A DNA stretch of 32,361 nucleotides from JBFJVZ01 sp041623895. GTDB lineage: Bacteria; Planctomycetota; Planctomycetia; Pirellulales; Pirellulaceae. A program made the position numbers and the translations under genes. The notes under the pieces are model-generated. The model saw only the letters and a list, made by a program, of their open reading frames with translations. It searched no databases and was not told the origin of the DNA. Positions 1 through 8,058 of this stretch are shown one piece after another (positions within the stretch are counted from its first letter, which is position 1; each line of letters starts with the position of its first letter). Where the stretch lies: the NCBI GenBank assembly GCA_041623895.1, contig JBFJVZ010000023.1, forward strand, positions 1-32,361, written 5' to 3'.

Positions 1-1
1 A

Positions 2-1231
2 TCGCATGACATTAAAGTTGATCAACAGTCCCAGTTTCCTGTCGCTCAACTTCAGGTCTTTACCGCAGAGAAGGCGGCCGATGTTGATGTTCCGCAATGT
101 TTCTTCCCTCCGCGAACGAATCTAATACTAAGTGAGGACAGTAACGTAAACGACGTCAATCCATATCGGCCGCCGGGACAAGCTGATCTCAGCGATCGGC
201 CGCTGCGCGATGTGATCAAACTTGACGGAGTGGTCACACCAAGCGATCTCGAGTCGATGATGCGAGCTCCCGCGGTTCTATATCTGCTCCGTGTGGTCGC
301 CCTGGTTGCACTAACGCCGTTCTTTATTTTTTCCTTGATCATGCTGATCATCGATCCTACGGAATGGATGATGGCAATGCCCGTGATGGCGTTTGTACTC
401 AGTTTGGGCGGCATCGTTTTTGTGGCCGATCGGCTATTGAGCACGCGGCATCGTGCAAAAAGACTTCTCAAACGGCATCCCGGTCTGATTGGGCCGCTAA
501 CAGGGCATCTCGACGACTTCGGAATCACTTATTTCAGCGAGAACTTGAAACAACCCCAGCAATTCAGCTGGCCGACATTTCCAAAAGTTGTGGTCGATAA
601 GAACGGAATCCGGCTTGACTGGAAAAGCTCTGACGCTGCGTTCATCGCGATTCCTGCGGCAAGCATTGATGAGTTCGACGAGTTGCACGTGCGGCGAGAG
701 GTCGAACGACTGCAGCAACGCTGCCGCGAGCCCGCTGTTTGCCAAGTCGTACCCGACTGGTCTCGCGCACCGCCGGGGGCGCTTCGCTTTCAGAACCTGG
801 TTCACGCGCGACCACCGCTGACACCAAAACAGCGGGTACTGAGGCGAATCCGCTGGGCAATCGATTGGTTGCTTGCCATTGGGATCATCGCCGCGGCGAT
901 CCTTGACCTTGGATTTTCCAGCATCGCGGTGCTGTTGGCGGCTTCGATCGTGGTGATGGCAATCGCATGGAGATTAGGTCTTGGGGAGGAGCCGGCCCGT
1001 TACATGTTTCGCCAGTGGGGCTGGCTGACCGAGCAGGGCGGTCAGGCGCACCTGCCGGGAATGACTGCTATCTTTAATTGGAATGACGCGTCAAGTCTGG
1101 AAATTGATGAATCTCGGCTGTTGGCGCGATTCAACAACGATACGGCAATTTTGATTAAGCCTGAAGATTTACAAGTCGGCGATTGGCCGACATTGATTGC
1201 GTGGTTAAGCGAACACGTTGTGGAGAATTAA
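2..1231 (+). CDS. Membrane protein with two tandem membrane/PH-like (YcxB-like) units, 5' end not resolved
   Basis: Function is unknown. The frame is open from base 2 to the stop at 1229-1231. The first usable start codon inside the window is GTG 212, but an NPYRPPG motif, typical of the extreme N-terminus of planctomycete membrane proteins, is encoded just upstream (about 158-178), so the true start is probably upstream of 212 or beyond the edge. Counting from GTG 212, hydrophobic pairs lie at about residues 20-70 and 215-255. Each is followed by a soluble stretch with the same pattern: G-x-L, then F-x-W about 20 residues later, then an acidic/basic strand, then A-x-I-x-I and D-x-L. This suggests an internal duplication of a two-helix plus PH-like (YcxB-type) unit, which is inference. 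The next gene starts 2 nt after the stop, with its Shine-Dalgarno inside this gene, so the two are probably one operon. Confidence 0.7.
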   Translation, partial: SHDIKVDQQSQFPVAQLQVFTAEKAADVDVPQCFFPPRTNLILSEDSNVNDVNPYRPPGQADLSDRPLRDVIKLDGVVTPSDLESMMRAPAVLYLLRVVALVALTPFFIFSLIMLIIDPTEWMMAMPVMAFVLSLGGIVFVADRLLSTRHRAKRLLKRHPGLIGPLTGHLDDFGITYFSENLKQPQQFSWPTFPKVVVDKNGIRLDWKSSDAAFIAIPAASIDEFDELHVRREVERLQQRCREPAVCQVVPDWSRAPPGALRFQNLVHARPPLTPKQRVLRRIRWAIDWLLAIGIIAAAILDLGFSSIAVLLAASIVVMAIAWRLGLGEEPARYMFRQWGWLTEQGGQAHLPGMTAIFNWNDASSLEIDESRLLARFNNDTAILIKPEDLQVGDWPTLIAWLSEHVVEN

Positions 1232-1233
1232 GA

Positions 1234-2799
1234 ATGCATAAATTGCGCAGTGCTTTGTTGGTTACGATCTGCTTGATCAACGCAGGCACGCTTTGCGGTC
1301 AAGATTATCCAACAGCCAAAGCGCCGCCCAACCTGGCAGTCGTTGAGCATACTTCAACCGGAGTGATGTATGCCGATAAGGACCTGGTGAAGGAATACAA
1401 ACAGCTAAAAGAGCAAGTGGGCAATTTGCGTGCTGAAGTTTTTCAGAGCGCTGAGATTGCTGGCGATTCCAGAGAAGAACTAGCGGCATTCGAAAAGGAA
1501 CTTGCCGGCGTCGCCACGAAGATCGACGAAACAAAAGTGCACGTCCAGCCATTTGGCGTTTTTTTACGACGTGATACTCAGTCTTTTGAGTTGGGTGCAG
1601 CCGAACAGATTGTGATCACCTCCGATGACCTGATCGTGCGAGGCTGGAAAGGCAAGAACATCAAATGCGTGGTCGAGAAGTTCATCCTCAGTGAAGAGGA
1701 ACCCGACGAGAGTGAATTTGAGGCGATTGTGGTCAAGCACGAGACCCGTCTGGCTGACGACTTGGTCGGCATGTCGGACGAGGCCCGCCAAGCCGGCGAA
1801 AAAGAGTTTTTAGAGAGCGAAGCCGGCAAGAAACTGACTGCAGAGGGCCGCCAGAACCGCGCGAAGTTCGTTGCCGAGATTCACAATAGCTATGGGATGT
1901 ATCGGCCACTGCAAGGGCACGATGTTGACGTCCTGCAGATTGTCGGTTTGACCGGACAAGAAGGTAATCAGCATTTGACCGGGCGCACCGAGTCACCGGG
2001 CGGTAGTGCAACCCTGGGAAGCTACTGGAAACGCTCCGCCAAGGTCACGATCTATGTTCCCGAGTGCCAACACGTGGTGCTTCGGGGTTGCGAGAAAATG
2101 GTCGACATCAAAAGCGTTCGTGCCAATTTGATTTTGACCACTCACGGCTCTCACGACTCGCAGTATGGTTCGGACTTTGCTATCCGCGATATCGACGGAG
2201 ACGTTGGGATCTATCAGGCCCCGATTCGCATCCTGGAGGGCGTTCGCGGAAATGTCGACATTCGGCAAACGGATGAGTTCATTAACTTCAGCACGATTCA
2301 CCGTGGCAAGTTGCGAAAGACCATGTCGCCGCCGCCTGACCCCAGAATCATTCGTGATGTCACCGGCAATCTGCGGGGCGAATTCGTTCGAGCCGATTTG
2401 CAATTGCAAAACATCTTCGGCACGATCGATGTGATCAACGAATATGGCAACACCGAATTGTTAATTGACAATCCCTTATCGCCGGCGGCGCATCGAGTTC
2501 TTTCTCACAGCGGCGTTGTCCGCGCGATAACGCCCAAGCCCGATTCGGCTGGCATCCACGTGTACGCCTTCTCACAAACTGGCACCGCACAAGTTGCCTT
2601 TTCCCGAGACAAGTTCGAGGATCGCGCCTTTGCAGGTGGCGGACGCAGTTGGTATGGATTCCAGAGTGTAGGTGTGGAGTTTGGTTTTTTTGCCATCCAA
2701 CGGCCGAGGAGTGCGTGGGAAAATGAACCGCGCGCCAACGGCCTGGATTTGATCAGCAATTCGGGGGCGGTGATCGTGGGACCCGCAGAGAAGCTGTGA
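1234..2799 (+). CDS. Secreted coiled-coil / beta-repeat protein of unknown function
   Basis: I do not recognise a named family. The ATG at 1234 is chosen over upstream in-frame starts because GGAG at 1222-1225 is 8 nt away and the product then begins with a good signal peptide (MHKLRSALLVTICLINAGTLCGQ, cleavage probably after CG or GQ; no proper lipobox). Residues about 45-100 are charged and heptad-like, suggesting a coiled coil. From about residue 220 onward there are short alternating strands with repeated D-I-D-G-D-V, G-N-V-D-I and G-N-L-R-G motifs, reminiscent of the beta-solenoid of DUF4097-type putative adhesins; that link is inference. The protein of 521 residues is likely periplasmic or outer-surface. 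It is separated by only 2 nt from the membrane protein upstream, so the pair may work together at the envelope. Confidence 0.8.
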   Translation: MHKLRSALLVTICLINAGTLCGQDYPTAKAPPNLAVVEHTSTGVMYADKDLVKEYKQLKEQVGNLRAEVFQSAEIAGDSREELAAFEKELAGVATKIDETKVHVQPFGVFLRRDTQSFELGAAEQIVITSDDLIVRGWKGKNIKCVVEKFILSEEEPDESEFEAIVVKHETRLADDLVGMSDEARQAGEKEFLESEAGKKLTAEGRQNRAKFVAEIHNSYGMYRPLQGHDVDVLQIVGLTGQEGNQHLTGRTESPGGSATLGSYWKRSAKVTIYVPECQHVVLRGCEKMVDIKSVRANLILTTHGSHDSQYGSDFAIRDIDGDVGIYQAPIRILEGVRGNVDIRQTDEFINFSTIHRGKLRKTMSPPPDPRIIRDVTGNLRGEFVRADLQLQNIFGTIDVINEYGNTELLIDNPLSPAAHRVLSHSGVVRAITPKPDSAGIHVYAFSQTGTAQVAFSRDKFEDRAFAGGGRSWYGFQSVGVEFGFFAIQRPRSAWENEPRANGLDLISNSGAVIVGPAEKL

Positions 2800-2811
2800 A
2801 AGAAGCAAGGT

Positions 2812-3024
2812 AGCAGGCACACACCGTGTGCCGTCTGCTTGTTATCGCTTAAAAACTCTAGGATTCTGTCCAGATTCAATCTTAGGGTGGTGGTCGTAGC
2901 CGATGTCGCCAGACTTCGGGGTATCTTGGAACGAACCGAATTCTGGCGAATCCGGCTACCCTAAAGTCAAAAGTTGACGGAGCCAAGGGTTTTTGAAGCC
3001 CACGGCACACGGAGTGTGCCTGCT
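2812..3024. repeat. Nested inverted repeats in the 2800-3170 intergenic region
   Basis: The gene-free stretch 2800-3170 holds two nested inverted repeats. The outer pair is 2812-2834 and 3002-3024, nearly exact reverse complements; each copy is itself a hairpin (GGCACAC, 3-nt loop, GTGTGCC at 2816-2832 and 3004-3020). The inner pair is 2881-2920 and 2936-2965, imperfect arms sharing a TTAGGGT end, AGCCG and TCGCCAGA. Hairpin repeats of this look are common between planctomycete genes (general impression, not searched). The block lies after the stop at 2799 and ahead of the gene at 3171, so it could terminate transcription. I see no gene in it; 3025-3170 shows nothing recognisable beyond a weak GGTGGGGA upstream of ATG 3171. 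Confidence 0.75.
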
Positions 3025-3170
3025 ATGTTTCGAAGTCGGACAAATCCACAGTCTTGGAGCGAACGACGACTCTCCAGGCACTCAGTGGCGATTTTTCTTG
3101 ACCGGTGACTCGCTGATCGGTAGTTTCATAGGGTGGGTCCGAGACTTGTCTTTTGCTCGGTGGGGATTAG

Positions 3171-4430
3171 ATGCGAGCCTTTCTCGCTTTGACTTTTCTG
3201 GTTGCGATTGCATTTCATGCGACCGGCGATGAGCCGGCGAGTGATGAGGCTCTTCCTTGGCAGCCCCCCTTCGCTGCCGTCTCTGCTTCCGAGCCATTCA
3301 GCATGGTCGTGATGTTGATCACCAACGACGATGCCTTTGGATTGCTTAAAGCAAAGGAAGCTGCCGAGGTCGATGTTGTCGGCCAAGTCCCACCCTGGTG
3401 CCAGATTGTCTTTGAGCGGTCGTACCGCAAAGCGTTGGGGACTCGACCTGATTTGAAAGGTCGTTGCTTCCTGCAATATTTACCGGCGGGGATGCCGCAA
3501 TCGCTGACCGGGGGAAGCCCTCGCAATCAGCCGTCCCGGGCGATCATCGCGATCTGTGACGGCAACTATCAATTGCTTTCGCTGGGCGTCGGGGTCCCGG
3601 ACAGCGACGAATTGCTGACGATGATTGAGGATGCGCAGCAAGTGCATTCGATGATCCAACTACATCGAAATCAGAAAGCGAGAATTTCCGGCGAAATCGC
3701 CGACCGCAGCATGACGCGGATCACGCGGCTGTGGCGGGACGCGCTCAAGGCGATGTTGGCAACGATGGACGTCGGCGTCGGTGAAGCCGACGACGGCGAC
3801 TTGGACGAAGGGATGATCGCAACGCTTGGCCGCATCGCGCTAAGCTTTCAGGAAGTCTATTTGACCGATGTGCGGACGCGCTTTGGTTTAAGTCAAGCTG
3901 CCGACAAAATTCGATTGACGGTTTTGGAACAGCATCCCGAAGCGCGACAGCCATGGTGCGAATCGATGATGCCCTTCATTGCCGGAACTGACTTTCTGAA
4001 AACATGGAAACCGCTGACCGAAGCGGTCTGGCATGTGACCCCGGTTTCACACCGTGCCAGTGCGGACGAGTTGCTCGCCTGGTGGGACACTCAAGTTGAA
4101 AGCGAGCATCTTGTGCTGGCGCTGCAGTCGCCGCTCTTGATGCGGCAGAGTCCTTGGCCACCAGTTGATGTCGGCAGTGTTGCTGCGAGTCGCGGTCTCG
4201 GTTGGCAGGACTTGCAGAAGCTGTTCTTGGAAATGCCTTATCGCAACGTGGATACCGAGCAATTGGCCGTGTTGGTGCGTGATCGAGACCTTCAGCCGCT
4301 GGACATTCAACTGCCAACGAGAGCCCGTTATTTGTTTTTCGAGCCCCAGAAGAGAGCACCGTTTGTGATTCGCGAAGGCGACATCCCTGCCAAGCCGATC
4401 GGCCGCATTAAGCGAGCGGTGAAAAAATGA
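3171..4430 (+). CDS. Secreted protein of unknown function, coupled to di-haem cytochrome genes
   Basis: The 419-residue product starts with a signal peptide (MRAFLALTFLVAIAFHATGD); a purine-rich GGTGGGGA lies about 8 nt before ATG 3171. Residues about 40-170 read like an alternating strand/helix domain: hydrophobic strand VVMLITNDD, then PPWCQIVFERSYRKAL, and a later strand SRAIIAICDGNYQLLSLG. The order of strands, an aromatic-Cys at the start of a helix and a strand-turn-strand end are compatible with a thioredoxin-like fold, but there is no CxxC pair, so a dithiol function is not supported. The C-terminal half is mainly helical with no motif I know. Its stop overlaps an ATG at 4427 (ATGA), and the di-haem gene follows, so a role in assembling or partnering those cytochromes is plausible but unproven. 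Confidence 0.8.
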   Translation: MRAFLALTFLVAIAFHATGDEPASDEALPWQPPFAAVSASEPFSMVVMLITNDDAFGLLKAKEAAEVDVVGQVPPWCQIVFERSYRKALGTRPDLKGRCFLQYLPAGMPQSLTGGSPRNQPSRAIIAICDGNYQLLSLGVGVPDSDELLTMIEDAQQVHSMIQLHRNQKARISGEIADRSMTRITRLWRDALKAMLATMDVGVGEADDGDLDEGMIATLGRIALSFQEVYLTDVRTRFGLSQAADKIRLTVLEQHPEARQPWCESMMPFIAGTDFLKTWKPLTEAVWHVTPVSHRASADELLAWWDTQVESEHLVLALQSPLLMRQSPWPPVDVGSVAASRGLGWQDLQKLFLEMPYRNVDTEQLAVLVRDRDLQPLDIQLPTRARYLFFEPQKRAPFVIREGDIPAKPIGRIKRAVKK

Positions 4431-4453
4431 CCAGCAAGTCGGGAGATCTCAAG

Positions 4454-6121
4454 ATGACAACACACGCGACTCGCCGTTTCACAGCACGCTTGTTCGGATG
4501 CCTGATTTTTGCCGTGACCGCACTTCCAGTAGCGGCCGTATCGCCGGCCAGCGTCACCCAAGGTCGTCAGTTGTTCGAGCGAAACTGGACCTCAGGCAAT
4601 CGGCAGCTTGGCGGCGACGGGCTCGGACCGCTGTTCAATGCTCAATCGTGCGTCGCCTGCCATCATCAAGGCGGTGTGGGTGGCGGTGGCGATACACGAT
4701 TCAATGCGATTACGGTTGGTATCGAAAAACTGGACGTTACCGGGCCGTTGGTTTCGGATGGCGTCGTTTCGGAGCTACTGAGAAATTTCCATCCGGGATT
4801 CGTCAACAGCGTTGGCGGGATGAGCAATACGATGCCGCTGTTGCATCATGGCGGCTCGGACGCACGGCTGTCCGCGCGTTACGAGTTTCTGAAACAAGTC
4901 CAATCCGAATTCAGCGACGAAGGGGGATCGGTCGATCCCAGCGAGGTTCGTCTGTCCAACGCAACGCCGATTCTGTTTAGCAGCACAGCCGGAGCCCACC
5001 AGCTATCGCTCCGCGCGCGAATCTACCAACGCAATACCACGGCTTTGTTCGGTGTCGGATTGATCGATCATGTGACCGGCCCCGACATCGAGGCGCTGGC
5101 CAGAGCACAGAAGCAGCATCCCGAGATCAGCGGCCGGCCGGCGACGCTGCCGGATGGTCGATACGGGAAGTTCGGTTGGCGCGGAAACATCGCCAGCTTG
5201 CTTGATTTCGTTGATCAGGCCTGCGCCGCGGAAATTGGGCTGGAGACACGGCGAAGAGTTCAGCCAGCCGACAGCATGAATCCAGGGTATAGAAATTCCA
5301 CAATCGATATCGACGACGAGCAAATCATGTCGATGCGTGACTTCATCGCGGCACTGCCGGCGCCCACTCGCAAGCTGCCGGAAGATTCTGAACAGCGAGA
5401 AATCGTCCAACGGGGCGAACAAGCCTACGCGGCTGTCGGTTGTGCCGTTTGTCATCCGGCACAAATGGGTCCCGTTCCGGGGATTTACTCCGATCTGTTG
5501 CTGCACGACATGGGAAACGAGTCCGTCGATCTTAGCCACGCTGAGCCCTTCATCATTGATGCAATCAAGAAAGGTAAACCGCGCATTCAGTTCGGCCAGT
5601 CAGGAAGTTCGCCGGAAAAGCCGAAGCTGGAAAAGAGCAATCCGAGTGGATCGGCGTCGACGATGCTGTCACGCAGTTTCAGTCGTTCGACGTCCGGCTA
5701 CGGCGGATCTGGTTCTTCGATAGCGATGTCATCGGTATCCCGTTCCTTGTCGCCGCGCCGTTCAAGGCGTTCGACAGGTTTGTCGGGACGCTCGGATGTA
5801 CCAGGAGGGGGCTTCCACTTTGTAGCTCCCGAGGCGCCGTTAGAGAAGTTCAAGGTGGTCGGCGGTGTCCAGCTGAAATTCAAGCCCACCAACTTTAACC
5901 AGGAATGGCGGACGCCGCCGTTGTGGGGATTGCGTGATTCGGCTCCTTATATGCACGACGGCCGGGCCGAAACGGTACTGGAAGCGATCGCGATGCACGA
6001 CGGCGAAGCAGCTGGTACGCGCGATCGTTTTCTGCAATTATCATTAGCTGATCGCCACGCGATTCTTGCGTTTCTAGATACTTTTGTTGCGCCTCCCAAC
6101 GCACCGCAGCTAGCCAATTAG
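4454..6121 (+). CDS. Di-haem cytochrome c oxidoreductase, DUF1111 (thiol oxidoreductase-like) family, copy 1
   Basis: Secreted c-type cytochrome of the DUF1111/di-haem oxidoreductase family, presumably an envelope electron-transfer enzyme with unknown substrate. ATG 4454 is preferred over ATG 4427 (overlapping the upstream stop) because GGGAG at 4441-4445 is 8 nt away and the product begins with a compact signal peptide. Two haem-binding CxxCH motifs are visible: SCVACHH near residue 66 and GCAVCH near residue 330. Between them lies the conserved YGKFGWRGN-I-ASLLDFV block, and near the C-terminus WRTPPLWGLRDSAPYMHDGR. Between the second haem and that block is a Ser/Arg-rich, low-complexity insert (about residues 380-465) not shared with the next gene. 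It is followed 9 nt later by a close paralogue, so this is a tandem duplication. DUF1111 assignment is by motif order, not search. Confidence 0.88.
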   Translation: MTTHATRRFTARLFGCLIFAVTALPVAAVSPASVTQGRQLFERNWTSGNRQLGGDGLGPLFNAQSCVACHHQGGVGGGGDTRFNAITVGIEKLDVTGPLVSDGVVSELLRNFHPGFVNSVGGMSNTMPLLHHGGSDARLSARYEFLKQVQSEFSDEGGSVDPSEVRLSNATPILFSSTAGAHQLSLRARIYQRNTTALFGVGLIDHVTGPDIEALARAQKQHPEISGRPATLPDGRYGKFGWRGNIASLLDFVDQACAAEIGLETRRRVQPADSMNPGYRNSTIDIDDEQIMSMRDFIAALPAPTRKLPEDSEQREIVQRGEQAYAAVGCAVCHPAQMGPVPGIYSDLLLHDMGNESVDLSHAEPFIIDAIKKGKPRIQFGQSGSSPEKPKLEKSNPSGSASTMLSRSFSRSTSGYGGSGSSIAMSSVSRSLSPRRSRRSTGLSGRSDVPGGGFHFVAPEAPLEKFKVVGGVQLKFKPTNFNQEWRTPPLWGLRDSAPYMHDGRAETVLEAIAMHDGEAAGTRDRFLQLSLADRHAILAFLDTFVAPPNAPQLAN

Positions 6122-6130
6122 GAACCAATC

Positions 6131-7798
6131 ATGCGTCCAAAGTTGATTGTCATCTTCGTTTCCGTGTTTGCTGTTTTCTCGTCGGTCGCTGTGGCGGTAT
6201 CGCCGGTCAGCGTGGCGCAAGGTCGCCAGTTATTCGAGCGAAATTGGACGGCGCGAAATCCGCAGCTCGGCGGCGACGGTCTGGGGCCGTTGTTTAACGG
6301 ACAGTCGTGCGTTGCCTGTCATCATCAAGGCGGCGTGGGTGGCAGCGGTGACTCACGTTTCAACGCGCTGACGCTGGGAATCGAGTCGATGAAGATTACC
6401 GGTGGGCCGGTCGATAACGACGTGATTGCCGGGATCGTTCGCGCTTTTCATCCCGGTTTCATCTCAACCGATGGGACCATGACCAACACGCTGGTGCTGT
6501 CGCATCACGGCGGATCACCGATGTTTCAGTCTGCCCGCGCGGAGATCCTCTCGCAGATCGATAGTCTGTTCAGCGGCGAGGGCGGACCGAGTGAATCGGC
6601 GGAAGTGCGTCGCGCTTACGCTACGCCGATTCTATTCCAACAAAAAGTGGGACGATACAACGTTTTGATTCGCGCTCGTTTGTTCCAACGCAACACGACA
6701 TCGATGTTCGGGTCCGGCCTGATTGACAACATCACCGGACAGCAAATCGAAGCCCAAGCCAAGCTGCAAAAGCAGCATCCCGAGATCAGTGGCCGTCCGG
6801 CGACGTTGAAAAGCGGACGCTACGGAAAATTCGGTTGGCGAGGAAATATTGCCTCCTTATTGGATTTCGTTGATCAAGCTTGCGCTGCCGAAGTCGGCCT
6901 GGAAACGACTCGCAAGAAACAGCCGCTGGATCCGACCACGCCCGATTACCGGAATACGACTACGGATATCAAGGACGACCAGATCATCGCCATGCGCGAT
7001 TTCCTGGCGGCGTTGCCACGGCCCACACGTGAACTACCGGTCGATAGTCAGCGGTTAGCTGAAGTCAATCGCGGAGAGCAACTGTTTGCCTCGGTGGGTT
7101 GTTCCATCTGTCATGTTCCCAACATGGGACCGGCGGAAGGGATCTACAGCGATATCCTGTTGCATGACATGGGCTATCCATCGATCGACTTGAATCCGGC
7201 CGAACCGTACATCGTGCGCACCACTCCGGAGTCAAGGGTAGTCGCCGTTGATGTGGTCAGCCGTACCAAGGGAATGGGAACGTATTACGGAGGTTCAGCC
7301 GAAATTAGCGTTGACAGAGTCGAGAGAATTCGGGGGTCGGCCAGTGGAAGAGAGAGTCGATCAAATTCGGTGCAGCGATACTTTGAATTCTCAGCACCGA
7401 CTCGACCGTTGGTACGAAGCGAAGTCGTCAAGCTTCGTAGCGAGACATTCGAGGCAAAAACAGAACAACAGGTCCAGCGCGACGGCGCGTTCCGGGGTAG
7501 TTTTACCAAGACAACCGAGGGAGTTTTTCGACGCGACGACTACGTTCGTCTCACCTATGAGCCCACGCAATTCAACCAGGAATGGCGGACGCCCCCGTTG
7601 TGGGGACTGCGAGATTCGGCTCCTTATATGCATGACGGCCGCGCCGAAACGGTGCTGGAAGCGATCGCGATGCACGATGGCGAATCGGCCGGCACCCGTG
7701 ATCGATTCCTGCAACTGCCGTTGGCCGATCGCCACGCTGTCTTGGCGTTTCTTGACACCTTGGTTGCCCCACCCACCGCGCCGCAGCAAAGCGACTGA
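6131..7798 (+). CDS. Di-haem cytochrome c oxidoreductase, DUF1111 family, copy 2
   Basis: Close paralogue of the preceding gene, 555 residues, with the same layout: signal peptide ending near VAVAVSP, first haem motif SCVACHHQGG, the YGKFGWRGN block, second haem motif GCSICH, and the terminal NQEWRTPPLWGLRDSAPYM block. ATG 6131 follows AGGA at about 6120-6123. Flanking regions are nearly identical to copy 1, also at many synonymous positions near 5905-6000 and 7573-7680, while the segment between the second haem and the C-terminal block (about residues 365-480) is unrelated in composition: here rich in charged and beta-type residues rather than Ser/Arg. That implies recent duplication or gene conversion with a diverging insert. 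Electron donor, acceptor and substrate cannot be told from the sequence. Confidence 0.88.
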   Translation: MRPKLIVIFVSVFAVFSSVAVAVSPVSVAQGRQLFERNWTARNPQLGGDGLGPLFNGQSCVACHHQGGVGGSGDSRFNALTLGIESMKITGGPVDNDVIAGIVRAFHPGFISTDGTMTNTLVLSHHGGSPMFQSARAEILSQIDSLFSGEGGPSESAEVRRAYATPILFQQKVGRYNVLIRARLFQRNTTSMFGSGLIDNITGQQIEAQAKLQKQHPEISGRPATLKSGRYGKFGWRGNIASLLDFVDQACAAEVGLETTRKKQPLDPTTPDYRNTTTDIKDDQIIAMRDFLAALPRPTRELPVDSQRLAEVNRGEQLFASVGCSICHVPNMGPAEGIYSDILLHDMGYPSIDLNPAEPYIVRTTPESRVVAVDVVSRTKGMGTYYGGSAEISVDRVERIRGSASGRESRSNSVQRYFEFSAPTRPLVRSEVVKLRSETFEAKTEQQVQRDGAFRGSFTKTTEGVFRRDDYVRLTYEPTQFNQEWRTPPLWGLRDSAPYMHDGRAETVLEAIAMHDGESAGTRDRFLQLPLADRHAVLAFLDTLVAPPTAPQQSD

Positions 7799-7811
7799 TT
7801 TGTCCAAGGTG

Positions 7812-7861
7812 CGGCATCCTGCCGTACCATTGCATTGGCAAGTCCATTCGGCATCCTGCCG
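7812..7861. repeat. Two direct copies of a short hairpin repeat
   Basis: The 13-nt sequence CGGCATCCTGCCG occurs at 7812-7824 and again at 7849-7861, 24 nt apart. Each copy can fold into a small hairpin (CGGCA, TCC loop, TGCCG). They begin 14 nt after the stop of the second cytochrome gene, so they may help end that transcript. The remaining spacer to 8058 shows no gene I can support. Confidence 0.6.
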
Positions 7862-8058
7862 TCTGCTCGTTCCAGGCAGGGATGACGAGCTCGCCTTTTA
7901 TCGAGCGTTGGAAGGCCGAGCCCGTCGCAAGCCACCCGACTTTGCCCAAAGTGACCTCTCCAGGTCGCCGGTCAACCACTATATTCCTGTGGCTTGGCGG
8001 TCGGACGTATTCGAGTGCCAAAGTTTCGATAGCATTTTAATGGAGTTTTGCACGGTCC

